Made by a program: the position numbers and the translations under genes | NCBI GenBank assembly: GCA_907165275.2 | Contig: OU015649.1 | Span: 836,001-900,000, forward strand | Reading direction: 5' to 3' | Length of the DNA stretch: 64,000 nucleotides | Source of the DNA: Zygaena filipendulae | Lineage: Eukaryota > Arthropoda > Insecta > Lepidoptera > Zygaenidae | The notes under the pieces: generated by a model | Seen by the model: the letters and a program-made list of their open reading frames with translations, nothing else | Told to the model about the DNA's origin: nothing | The model's database searches: none | Shown: positions 10,701 through 20,602 of the stretch, piece after piece | Layout: each line of letters begins with the position of its first letter | Numbering within the stretch: the first letter of the stretch is position 1

Positions 10701-13054
10701 ATATTTTATTAAATTGCTTAATTTTTTCGTAACTGTATTAAAAATAGTTGTTCAGTACACGTGCGGAACCGTCATTGCAACTAGTTCCGACTGTCAACCC
10801 TCACCTTCGGCTGCGCCTCGGCTCGGGTAGACATTTTGTCGGAACTCTTTGCAATGACAGGCTTTCCGCACTTATAATGAAATATAAATATTTTTAGGTT
10901 GCCACAATGTAAATAAAAAATACTGGCTGAATAGCTAGTCGGCCAAAAAAAAAGAAATAGGTGGGAAAGTGTCAAGCGACTATCCGATCTTCACTCATTT
11001 TTTCTTTAGCTAATTCCTATTTTTATTTTGACTTTCCTTGCATTCGTAATGAAAAGCACAGTGTTATCCTCGGGAGAAAGACTTATTTAGTCCCGAGACG
11101 GGGTTTGGCGCCCGAGCGTAGCGATTTCACCCCTAGGATAACAATGTACTATTTATAGTGACGAATTTTATGTGCTCAAGAAGATATATGACATTACGAG
11201 CTGATTTCTTCGGTTTGCTCCAAGAGCTCCGAGAAAGTTCTTGCAAGCTATATTACCGTTGGCTTCCAATTTCAAACCGTACAACGAAGCATTTTAATAG
11301 AAAATACCTACATTGATCTAATTAATTTTACTTGAAACTGGCTAAATGCATTAGATGCGAAAGTACAGAAAAAAAAGAAAGAAATAGTACATTGTTATCC
11401 TAGGGGTGAAAGTAAGTAAGAGAAAGATTTATTTAGTCCCTCGATCTATTGGCCCCGTCTCGGGACTGAATAAGTCTTTCTCCCGAGGATAACATTACGA
11501 ATGCAAGGAAAGTCAAAATAAAAATAGGAATTAGCTAAAGAAAAAATGAGTGAATTTTATTTTAATTATAATACATACCTACTTAAACTTTACGTTATTT
11601 CAATTTTACATCGCGCTGGCTGTATAGAAAGTTGGAACATGGTTCAATAGAAATGTGAAAATAGACCTAGTTTTTTTTTAATAATTTGACAGTTGTCAGT
11701 TGAAAGCGATTCTCCCTAGGGCTGAAAAGGGTTACTTTCAACCCGCTTCTCAGGCAACTTCAGACCTACTTTCCGAGTATGAGTAATGAAAAAGAAATTA
11801 ACGTCTTAACGTGTCCCATTTATGTCGGTTAGTTGGTGCTGACGTACCAGCAACCGGGCGAGGGCGCGGCGGCGGAGCGCGCGGCGCGCGGGGGCGGCGC
11901 GGCGCTGTGCGACGGCGCGTGGCACGCGGCGCGGGTGAGGGGCGCGGGCGGGGGCGGGGGCGGGCTCTCGCTGCAGCTGGACGGCGGGCCCGCGCTCCCC
12001 GCGCTCCCCGCGCTCCCCGCGCTGCCCGAGGCCCCGCTGCCGCCCGACGCGCCCGCCCCGAGCGCGCCCCGAGCGCTCTACATCGGCGGGCTACCCGGTA
12101 CATATTTGATATTATATATGGACTTGGTTAGGAAAGCAATAGTGTGTCAACCCACACTGGAAAAATTTTGAGTAAATCGTGTAATTTCGGAGTTCCCGCA
12201 GTAATTCCGGGAAAAAAGTGCTGTAGTTTACGGTGATAAGCAGTTCCCCGCATTAATTCCGGAGTTCCCGCGGGAATTCCGGGATAAAAACTATCCTATC
12301 TTTTAAGTTGGACCATATTATAAATGGTTACAAAATTTTATCAAAATCCGTTCAGTGGTTTCGGAGTCCATCGCGGACAGACAACGTGACGCGTGATTTA
12401 TATATATCATGGACCAATAAAACTAGACTCTTATTAAATTGGTCCATGATATATATTAAGATTAATAATTGTGCTGCTGGTCTTCCATATAAATAATCAA
12501 ATGAATAAATAAATATATTTTTTTTACCAGTCCGGCGGCACTCCATACCAAAGAATAGCGATGATATAAAGAAGCGACATTCTCCGCCTCCCACCAATTT
12601 TATGCCTCCTCATACCCCGTGAATGACCTTGGCAAAGACTAAGGAAAGTTTGACACGTCATGGTGAATCTACATGTGACAATTATTCACTGACAGCTGAC
12701 AGTTACTGTCAGCTCGCTGTCAACCTTACGATATGCACGCGCACAACACGTGTAGATACGTACTACGTACAAACCGGCCGTCTTCACATGTGGGCAGGTA
12801 CTTAAACCGGTTCATTTGTATGGACTCCACAAATGCTGCACCATACAATCTGAATTGATACTCAAATTAATATCTACAATAATAACAATAAATGTATGAT
12901 TCCAGAGAGCTTGACCGAGTCCGCGGACGGCGCGGGCGGCAGGGAGAACTTCAAAGGCTGCATCCGTGACGTCATCGTGGACGGGCGCGCGCGCGACTGG
13001 CTCGGCATGGAGGCGCGCCACAACGTGCTGCTCGACTCCTGCCCCACGCCGTAG
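38..13054 (+). CDS. laminin subunit alpha, C-terminal LG domains (3' part of gene, 12 exons)
   Basis: Laminin alpha is a secreted basement-membrane protein; its C-terminal G-like (LG) domains bind integrins, dystroglycan and heparan sulfate. Exons with consistent AG/GT sites and phase: 38-315, 810-1071, 1203-1318, 1975-2153, 3579-3726, 4537-4722, 5156-5287, 7585-7728, 8461-8602, 9374-9585, 11833-12097, 12906-13054 (TAG 13052-13054), giving 736 residues. Residues 1-92 end one LG domain (RGCLGAL...EPGCP). Residues 93 to about 295 are the next, opening GTGHIELP. A Pro/Ala linker follows, ending PCAK, as in the LG3-LG4 spacer of laminin alphas. About 328-528 (VGCVRRVVV) and 529-736 (FKGCIRDVIVDG ... 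LLDSCP) match LG4 and LG5. The third domain has FRGTLADL where a Cys is usual. Gly-rich and Ala-Leu-Pro inserts interrupt LG4/LG5. Exons are extremely GC-rich, introns AT-rich. The 5' part lies outside the window. I cannot separate the LanA-type (alpha3/5) from the wing-blister-type (alpha1/2). Confidence 0.93.
604..749 (+). repeat. degenerate Helitron-like short repeat
   Basis: Shares with many copies in the window the segments CTCAACCGATCATC, AAATTTTGTATACACGTTG and TTCCCGCGG. It has lost its ends. It lies in the first laminin intron seen here. Confidence 0.6.
2746..2972 (-). mobile_element. Helitron-like non-autonomous element (CTAG end at left)
   Basis: Begins CTAGTTGTGCCCCGCGG followed by the hairpin-forming CCGCGGTTTCACCCGCG, and ends in CATATTAGTAGGAT. 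Read on the minus strand, this is a 3' hairpin plus CTAG terminus, the signature of Helitron-like elements. Confidence 0.7.
2993..3379. repeat. hexanucleotide microsatellite (CATAGA)n, about 61 perfect copies
   Basis: CATAGA is repeated without error from 2993 to 3360 and then degenerates to 3379. It lies in the laminin intron between exons ending 2153 and starting 3579, directly after a Helitron-like repeat. The long open frames in it (Met-Ser and Tyr-Val repeats) are by-products of the hexamer. Confidence 0.97.
3968..4208 (-). mobile_element. diverged copy of the CRE-bearing MITE
   Basis: Shares AATAGACACGTATTTTTTG, GATAAAGCGCATTAAAGTTT, TGTGACGTCACGCG and GGACGGACTA with six better copies elsewhere, but one of its two TGACGTCA palindromes is degraded and its outer ends are gone. 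Confidence 0.7.
4729..4791. repeat. (CA)n microsatellite at a laminin splice donor
   Basis: About 30 CA units with one CG interruption begin six bases inside the intron after the exon ending at 4722. Confidence 0.95.
5403..5669 (+). repeat. 5' LTR
   Basis: 267-bp direct repeat, TG...CA ends; differs from the 3' copy at about two bases (TTCCTGCGG versus TTCCTACGG; CATCTATC versus CATCAATC). Confidence 0.92.
5674..5691 (+). other. primer-binding site, apparently for tRNA-Tyr
   Basis: TGGTCCTTCGAGCCGGAT starts four bases after the 5' LTR. Its complement ends CGAAGGACCA, which matches the 3' end of insect tRNA-Tyr as I recall it. Position and length are right for a retroelement primer site, so the element is oriented on the + strand. 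Confidence 0.75.
5699..6073 (-). pseudogene. BEL/Pao-type integrase C-terminal fragment (inverted inside the LTR element)
   Basis: The minus strand encodes an open stretch with WHFNAPS, GGLWERSVRSLKYHLRR, QIEACLNSRPL and LTPAHFL, the characteristic C-terminal half of BEL/Pao integrases. It has no catalytic core and ends abruptly at the primer-binding site. It is antisense to the LTRs and to the neighbouring env-like ORF, so it is a rearranged remnant that cannot be expressed as integrase from this element. Confidence 0.85.
6058..6828 (+). pseudogene. env-like ORF (baculovirus F / errantivirus type), truncated
   Basis: An open frame of up to 256 codons in the orientation of the LTRs. Visible features are a furin-like RQRR site followed by a hydrophobic Gly-rich fusion-peptide-like stretch, a heptad-rich helical region, one membrane segment (VVSYVIIAAAAVLGASIWW) and a basic cytoplasmic tail. 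This resembles the C-terminal part of the fusion proteins of baculoviruses and insect endogenous retroviruses. The N-terminal receptor-binding part and a signal peptide are missing, and part of the ectodomain appears deleted. The ORF begins at the junction with the inverted integrase piece, so the ATG is probably accidental. Expression is doubtful. Confidence 0.75.
6969..7235 (+). repeat. 3' LTR
   Basis: 267-bp direct repeat matching 5403-5669, ending ACACA and followed by the GTACC target copy. The bases just upstream (GTGGTCGGGAG) are purine-rich and may be a polypurine tract. Confidence 0.92.
8115..8445 (-). mobile_element. CRE-bearing MITE abutting a laminin splice acceptor
   Basis: Ends are AATGGGGATGTGAACTA and GTCCACATGCCCATT (inverted). 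The interior has a pair of GTGACGTCAC palindromes about 45 bases apart. Its right end is about 15 bases before the exon starting at 8461, so the polypyrimidine tract is squeezed between the element and the exon. Confidence 0.85.
8657..9293. mobile_element. inverted-repeat element in a laminin intron
   Basis: Left end AGAAGTTCGCGCCGCGACCG and right end CGGTCGCAGTGCGAACCTCT are imperfect inverted repeats that continue inward through GAGACAAG and GGAGACTGGAGACCGCG. No coding potential is seen. It looks like a MITE, but no clear target duplication was found. Confidence 0.6.
10137..11794. mobile_element. 1.66-kb foldback-like element with about 260-bp inverted ends
   Basis: Sequence from about 10137 to 10405 (CATTACTCATACTCGGAAAG...) returns as its reverse complement at about 11522-11794 (...CTTTCCGAGTATGAGTAATG). 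A second inverted pair lies inside (about 10990-11150 and 11385-11540, with TTATCCTCGGGAGAAAGAC and TTATCCTAGGGGTGAAA). No transposase frame is visible. The right end is about 40 bases before the laminin exon at 11833. Confidence 0.8.
12134..12465. repeat. composite of two repeat fragments plus an inverted repeat
   Basis: 12134-12183 repeats the start of the 15597-15817 MITE (GCAATAGTGTGTCAACCC). 12184-12400 is a Helitron-like fragment in two pieces. About 12400-12462 is an inverted repeat around ATCATGGACCAAT / ATTGGTCCATGAT. All lie in the last laminin intron. Confidence 0.6.
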
Positions 13055-13104
13055 CACTAACGACCTTATGTCGAGCGCGACAAGGCTCGGAATACAATGC
13101 CGAT

Positions 13105-13110
13105 AATAAA
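13105..13110 (+). terminator. AATAAA polyadenylation signal of the laminin alpha gene
   Basis: A canonical AATAAA lies about 50 bases after the laminin stop codon, implying a very short 3' UTR. Confidence 0.7.
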
Positions 13111-14731
13111 GGACGCACAAAACCTGAGCTTAACGTGTGTTGTATAGTGAGATGTTTTCTATATAATTATAGTTTCAAAAATATACGTTACGCTTACGCA
13201 TCTGTGTGCACTGCCCTTAGCAGAAAATAGACGACTGCCTGCATAATATTTTTTATGACATCTTGTATAAGAAGGAATTTATAGATTGAAGGCGGTTACT
13301 GGATCCCCAGAGTCGGAACTAGTTCACCCACCGCTTAGATCACAGATATAGATTAGAGTAGATAAGGCAACTATATGAAATTGTGAATCATAAAAAGCAA
13401 ACGTGTGTGCCACAGTGATTTGTACAACACGGTTAAAACTTTATCATTTATTTATACTTACATAACTTGAAGGGTTATTTTTTGTTTTCTAAAGGAAATT
13501 TGCTTCTGGATTCGGTCTTGTTATAACCCATATTCAAAGGCGATCAAAGATATTTTTGCTTTTTTGCTCACGCTACACACTAGAGAGCATAGCTCCTGCT
13601 TTCCACATAATATATCGATTCTCGCATCTTGCGTTATGCCGATTTATCATTGCAATGGGGATATGTGTGGGGAGAACCTTATCAATTATTATAGAGCGGC
13701 GCGGTTTTGTTTTGGGTGAACAGAAACGGTCCTTATAAATTGTGGCACGCTCGGAGTGACCACTTGCACAGTCTAATCTGTAGTGTCTGTGTTTTAGATC
13801 AACTAATGTGCCTTACTCAACTGTGACGTGAATTTGCAAATAAGTGCCATCATTGAGTCTTAAAATGATGTTTACTTCACAGATTATCTAAGCCTGGAGT
13901 CCTAATGCCATCTCTTTAAGTCATATCCTTACAGCTAAGTTTTATCCATTGCGATATTGGCAGTGTGTAGGGTCAACAAATACAATGGACAAAATTACAA
14001 TTTAAGGGTTAAAATAACACTCAAGAAGATGGTGGTAGAGCCCTGGTAGATAAGTGACGCTGTAGAGGCTATGCCTTAGAGGCTGTTGTAAATACTGAAG
14101 TAACTTAGAGCTTATTTTTTATACTTATTATCGTACTTACATCACTTTAATATTTAAATGTTAGTAATACTCACTAGGTATCTGTAGATAGGTACTTTGT
14201 ACAACGTCCCTTCGCTATCTATATTATCTTTATTTATTTATGGATATTAAATTACAGCATTATAAACATAGTTTTATAATATAGAGATTTAATTTATAAG
14301 AGACAAGCAATATGACATATTTAATTTTTCTGTTATTCGCATACAGAAGTTTGCCTACTTTTGGCCGATTATTTTTGCTGATATTATTCAGACTAAATAG
14401 ACGAAGGTTCTAGAAAAGGATAGATTTAAAGTCTTAACCTTCCATCATAATTCCATTCATTGTGATTTAGACTTTACTTACAGTGCGTAAGGTCGAAATT
14501 TCAATGAACGAAACTATAATATAAGTTTTAAGACTGCTAAAGATATAGTGGTAGGACACCAAGACTTTGTTACTGTAGCTATATGTGTATTTTGGCCATA
14601 AATTCGTACACCCAGTAGCGGATTTTTAAAATGGCCACCAGTAGGCTATTCTAACTTTGTCGCCCCTAGCAACCTCTACAATGCGGTAACTTAGTTCAAA
14701 ATTGCAGTGAACATTGAAATTCATTTATCAA

Positions 14732-14930
14732 CTAGCTGTTCCCCGCGGTTTCACTCGCGTGAGTTTCGGGATTCCCGCAGGAACTCCATAATACAGTCTA
14801 TTTTACTCCTTTCAACAACAGGTAATTGCAGCAGTGAAAGTCCCGTCAATATCGGTCCAACCGTTTCAGAGATTCACCCGCGTGAGTTTCGGAATTCCCG
14901 CAAGAACTCCAAACTTCTTTTATAATTATA
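14732..14930 (-). repeat. Helitron-like repeat
   Basis: Starts CTAGCTGTTCCCCGCGGTTT, the shared CTAG plus hairpin end read on the minus strand. Part of it is duplicated internally (GTGAGTTTCGGGATTCCCGC and GTGAGTTTCGGAATTCCCGC). Confidence 0.65.
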
Positions 14931-15596
14931 AACCTTGTCCTGACAATAACGAACACAAAAAAAAAACAATTATCCAATTTGGTGTAGTCGTTTGGAAGTT
15001 ATGCGCTTAGCAACACATTTGGCGATTCATTTTTATTATATAATATGAAATCGGATTAATGTGTCAGTTCGTAGATTTTTTTGACAACCAAACGATAGGT
15101 ATAGTTATGATTGCACAAGAAATAGTTTTTTGGTAAGATTTTGGCCCCAAATTTGCCGCCGTAGGCTCCAGCCTATTCAGCCTGCTGGTATTATAAATCC
15201 GCCACCGGGTACACCGTTTCCGAACGAAGGGATATTAATATCTATAATTGTCTATAATAATATACCTAAACAATAAAACTATCGAATCAGTATTGATGAT
15301 ATTATAATTATGTAAATATTAAGTAGTTAAGTTGGCAATGGCATGTTACATACCTAATACGAGAATGCCTGCCTACTTTTATGTTGCAAAAACTTTAAAC
15401 TAGTACTTACATCACAGTCTTTGTTTAGCATCGAACTAAGTTACGCCTAATTTTAAATAAATCATAATCGGTCGCTGATATTACAATTCATCGATTAGGT
15501 CGATCATTAATTTGTCAAAAACGTGGATAAAGGCGTGCGTAAGCTATTTAGGCATTAGGCATGTAAAAAAATGTTATCAAAGAATAAGTGGACATA

Positions 15597-15817
15597 GATA
15601 AGCAATAGTGTGTCAACCCGTACTGGAGAAATTTTGAGTAAATCGTATTTTAAAAGTATAGCGCCATTTTGTTACAACATTTTTTATGTTCAATATTTAT
15701 TTACATATTTAAGCAGTGTAATAAGGCAAACACATAATCAAAAATCGTTCCCCAACTCTCAAAAAATTGTTCTGAATCAATAACTTAATTTTGTGGGTTA
15801 ACATGTTATTGCTTATC
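15597..15817. mobile_element. 221-bp MITE, ends GATAAGCAATA
   Basis: Left end GATAAGCAATAGTGTGTCAA and right end GTTAACATGTTATTGCTTAT(C) are imperfect inverted repeats of about 24 bases. A fragment of the same family occurs at 12134-12183. Confidence 0.7.
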
Positions 15818-16520
15818 TGCGTCCAAGTAGTAGGTAGGTATTTTTACTACCATCCGTGATAAAGGTGACAATAATTGTGACTTAGGGTTATTTGCATAAT
15901 TGCATTTATTTAATAGTCATTAGTTTATTTATATCATTTGATTAGGTAAGCTGTAAGTACCTATTATAGATAGTTTTCGAATATACAATAATTATATTCA
16001 TTAGTCCGTCAGTTAGAAAGTAAAAACACATAAGAATTCATAGTTGTGGAAAAACTCCAAATACAATACAGTAGGTACACAGTCAAACTTTAAAAACCCT
16101 CCGTAAAGGTTTTTATGCTATTAAGTATATAATAAAATACACAATAAGTAGTAGATAATAAACTTTATTGTAATGTCGTAAAGCTTAAACTTCAATGATA
16201 ACGGTCATTGCCTACGGAAACAAGCTGCGGTAAGTTTTGTCTAAAATCTCCTGCCGCTTTGTCCCGCCATCTCGACTTGAGATCCTGTCGGTGCCGACAA
16301 ATTCTTTGAATATTTTTTTTTATATATAACAGTAATAAGAATCAGCTTTAATGTTATAGTCACAACTCACAACTAGTTATTAAATAAACTTATTGTCAGA
16401 ATTTGTGGTTCATGATGTAGGTACATATGTATAATAAATCACAAATTCTGATGGTAAGTCAACACCCACAAATTAACACTTAAGCTCACGGCGATAAGGC
16501 ATAATAATGAGGTTGCGTTA

Positions 16521-16691
16521 GGCCTTTTGCACATTACAAGAAATTTTCTTGTGTCTTACATAAGCATCCGACAAAATTACTGTTACTGTGTCTTATCCGA
16601 CTTCTTTTAATATGTATGGTCTCATATAACAATCAAAGGGACTGGATGTCTTATAAGACACAAGATAATTTCTTATAATGTGCAAAAGGCC
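16521..16691. mobile_element. 171-bp MITE with TTA target duplication (PIF/Harbinger-like)
   Basis: Ends GGCCTTTTGCACATTA... and ...TAATGTGCAAAAGGCC are inverted repeats of about 38 bases with few mismatches, flanked by TTA at 16518-16520 and 16692-16694. A 3-bp TTA/TAA duplication is typical of PIF/Harbinger. Confidence 0.85.
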
Positions 16692-17630
16692 TTAAACTGT
16701 ATCAGATAAATCTTCCAAAATTAAAACTAACGAGTGACATGAGAGAACAAAACAGGTGGTTACTAGTCGCCACATAATAGTAGGTAAATTAGATATTTGA
16801 CAAATAGGTATAAAAGTTTACAAAGATGGTGTTTTGTAATTTTCCAAAGGTACCTATTAGTTCTTATGAAAATTATGATTTTTAAACTATTATTTTGCGT
16901 GGCTATTTGCAGAGAAGCTAGCAACTCTACGCTTTTTCAGAAAAAATATTTAATAATATTATCACTGAGGAGCTGAAATGCAACAAAATTTAAGCAAAAT
17001 TAGCATGGTACTATATATATTAGTATGGTACTTTTTTTATCGACAAAACTCAAAATTTGGCCTTTTTGGGTGAATTCGTTGCATTTTGATTTCTCTATCT
17101 CATCCTGTGCCGAATGCCTCGAGTTGTCTGTGACACAGGCATATAATATCACAATATTATTATAATAGGCTTTTCGGTATTTAGGTTTTCTGTAAACTAA
17201 ATAATTTTCTTATTTGTAATTTGAAAAAAAAACGATGCCTCAACATCTATAGTAGGTATAAGTACTAAAAATAGCTATTGAAATTGTATGTAGAAAACGA
17301 AAATCTACTCGTGTTCAGTAGTTTTAGATAAAAATGTAAATAAATATTAATTATAGTTTAGTTTACACTGTACATAAATATTTGAATATATTTATTAAAA
17401 AAAAATCTTATTTTACTTTCCTGTTTTATGATGCATATTGTGTTTCTTCACCGAGATGATTATTTGCTCGAGTAAACGAGTAGTGCATTCGGATGATAAG
17501 GAAAATCAGTCATCATGAAAACTGATAACTGCAGCTGCTTTTGGTTCATTCCTAGTTTTTCCCGTATTGAATATTTGATGCGGATTTGTTATAGAATATC
17601 CCGTTTGTCCCCGGTGACGGCGAACACTGC

Positions 17631-17953
17631 AATGGGCATGTGGACTAATTTTTAATTTTTAGTCCGTCTTGTAGATTATTAAAAAATATTGGACACGTAT
17701 TTTTTTACGTAATCAAAAAATAACGGCGATATATTGAGTTGAAATTTCGCGTGACGTCACTATTCTGACAGTTTGTATGGCGGTTTTAGCGGTTAGTGAC
17801 GTCACGAGCCCCTCACCCTAAACTTTAATGCGCTTTATCTCTGTACATTGTAATTTATTTGAAAAAGCAAAAAATACGTGTCTATTGTTTTTTTTATTTT
17901 CTAACTGACGGACTAATTAGAATTTTGATTTTCAAAAGTAGTCCACATCCCTA
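17631..17953 (+). mobile_element. CRE-bearing MITE
   Basis: Begins AATGGGCATGTGGACTAATT and ends GTAGTCCACATCCCTAAT (inverted). Inner arms are TTAGTCCGTC / GACGGACTAA. The centre has GTGACGTCAC twice, flanking GACAGTTTGTATGGCGGTTT. Confidence 0.88.
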
Positions 17954-19054
17954 ATAGCCTCCGCATAGAAAATATAAAATGCGTAATATTTTTTATAAAT
18001 GAAATTCTATCTTTGAAATGGTTATCTCAGGAACCGTACCCTTCGACTGAGGTTAAAATTTAAGCTAATATTAAACACCATCTAGTAAAAATATTTTTTT
18101 ATGGTTGTTTTGTTTGAAAAATAACAGTAACTATATTATCTTCTTATTTCCGTTACCGCTTGTTAGTGGCAATCTCATTATGATTTCGGAAACGACCCTT
18201 CAGTACAGCTCATTAACTCACGACAATAAAACAACTTGATATACTTATAAAATCAATATTTTAATATCATTAATTACCAATAACTACAATTATCAAACGG
18301 AAACCGTCTTAAAGATCAGAATTAATAAGTTGAAGTTTCTAAATTCGTAGGTATTACTTTAAAATTAAAAAAAACACTAAAAAATATTACTATAATAACA
18401 CAAATAATACAACTATTACTTACTCGTAACCTACATATTAATGAAATTCAGTACGTATGGATAAATACGTCGATTTTCGCGTAAAAATTCGAATTGTTGA
18501 AAAATTCTCTTTGGAAAGTTTGAAAATTCGAAAAAAGATAATATTATGAGGTCTAACTAGGATATCCACCTTCAAATCATCAAAAACAATATTAAGCACT
18601 TCGGACAGTTGTTGTCTTATTGGAAAAATTCAGTTGTTTGCACTTTTTCTGTTGACATTTAAGAAAGGTAGTGAAATACAACGTTTTTGAACACCGGTAT
18701 CGCTCGCTAAACTAAAAATTATCGGCAAAGCTGTACTGAAATATCGAATATGATAACAGATTTCAACTTTTTTCAAGAACTCGTTCGATAATAATCATTT
18801 TAAAATTTAAATCGTGTGACTAAGCTAAGTGTTTACAACATGCAATGATAAAAAAGAAAAAACAACTTTCATAATTAGGATTTATTTCAGAACACATTTG
18901 CCGAGAAATTTAGGTTTATAGAGTGACAGTTAGACCTCCAATATATATATATATACATATCTCAAAATTTGAACTTTAACAGAAAACTTTTAATAAAAAA
19001 AGAAACAAATCAATAAAAACATTCACGTTTTACATCAACTATACCTACTTCTAA

Positions 19055-19420
19055 AGGTCCGTTTATATCTACAGACATTGAGCGTGCCAGACACGTCCCG
19101 TGGCAGACAAAATAATATTGTGTATATTAAACGTATTTATATATATCGTAACACGGCCGTGCAGACGCGGTCAGACACGGGCCGCGCTCGGCCAGTATTC
19201 GCGGAAAGAATATGTACATGTCTGTACGTGTCTGTGGCTTCATGCCGAGCAGTGTGAATAGAGTATCAGAACCGTGCAGATTTCTTTTGCAAATAACGGT
19301 ATCTATCGGTTTTTGCCCTGGCACGTGTCTGGCACGCTCAGATGTAAATAAACGGTAAACCGACCGGTGTCTGCCACCGAACGTGTATGGCACACTCAAT
19401 GTCTATATATAAACGGACCT
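19055..19420. mobile_element. 366-bp MITE with TAA target duplication (PIF/Harbinger-like)
   Basis: Ends AGGTCCGTTTATATCTACAG and TGTCTATATATAAACGGACC(T) are inverted repeats of about 34 bases, with TAA at 19052-19054 and 19421-19423. The interior carries several CAGACACG / CGTGTCTG sub-palindromes. Confidence 0.85.
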
Positions 19421-20602
19421 TAACCCACAAATAACGATACTCTAATAATTTTAATTAATTATTTAAAATCATCACACGTTTCTTTAAATTTTCATTTGAA
19501 ATTGCCACAAGTTTTATTATATCATAACTTAAAAGCTATGTTATAAACGATACTGCACTGTTGAATCAACCAATAGTAACTTCATCTATTGGAAAAGAAA
19601 ACAGCGCGTCGATCCGCCTTAATATAGAACATATTTTGCATTGAATATTAATATTTATTATAAAATTACACAGAAGAAAAATCTACAAAATCAAACAGAT
19701 ATCATTCTCCTATAAATTATTATTTTTTTAAGTTACTATTTATTTATACTATTAAAAAAAATTGCAACAACTCGTTTGTGGATACGATTATGTGTACCGA
19801 GGATCATCACAGCTAGATATACAGATAAGGGATATTTTAATATTTTGAAATAGTCGACCTAAATTTAAAACCTAGTTAGTAATTTAATTAATGTTGTCTT
19901 TTTATTTTGTTTTATGGCAATACATAATTATTATCAATAGATTTATTGATGTACGCATCCTTATAAGGCTTATAATATAAGCCTGTTACACATATTACAG
20001 TCACTTTGTTTGACGACGTATGGTTGTTGCTCGGACGAGACAGTTGGTATTCATTGACTTCACTCACTGACACTCCAAATGCATTCATCTGAAAAGAAAA
20101 CACGAAATTCTCGTTGATCATAATTAATTTTGAAGATTGTTCGATGTAATACATTTTACATGTTTACAGCGCGCCACGGTTGGTATGCGAAAAAGATAAA
20201 CTCGAAAGTGGACGTCTACGGCGCCTCAAGTTGACGTCAAATGTCAACTTGACGCAAACAGCGTCCCTTTCGCGAGAGATGTGTTTTAAATAATCATTCA
20301 GAATCCGTTATTTCCCACATCTCCTCTCCACTTAGCTTCGGTGGAAATGGATAAAAAGGAGAGAAGAGGAGATGTCACAGTTTTTTATAGAATATTCGAC
20401 TCTTTCCCCGCTACCTTCCCACACTCGAAAGCTCTTACAGCTCACACCTCCGCCACGCAGAGCTCGCATCTCTCTCTCCACTACGTATCTCTTCGCCGCT
20501 TCGGTGGAAATAACCTGCCAGCCTCGTCTCCTCTCCTCACTGTGGGCGCGCTCACCTCGGGGCGCGGCGGTGGCGGTGGCGGCGGGGGCGGGCGGGGCGC
20601 GC

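Larger units (their letters stand above)
13111..20602. other. intergenic region between the laminin and LAMP genes
   Basis: No exon with splice sites or a recognisable protein was found in these 7.5 kb. It contains the MITEs listed separately (15597, 16521, 17631, 19055), a Helitron-like copy near 14732-14930, a short inverted repeat around CAGAATTTGTGG (16397-16452), and AT-rich sequence. The stretch from about 20165 to 20602 may include the 3' UTR of the LAMP gene; a short inverted repeat (ACATCTCCTCTC ... GAGGAGATGT) lies at 20316-20377. Confidence 0.6.

Noticed and set aside
11798..12103. Arg/Ala-rich frame antisense to laminin exon 11833-12097
   Set aside because: High GC removes stop codons on both strands; splice sites and LG motifs support only the + strand.
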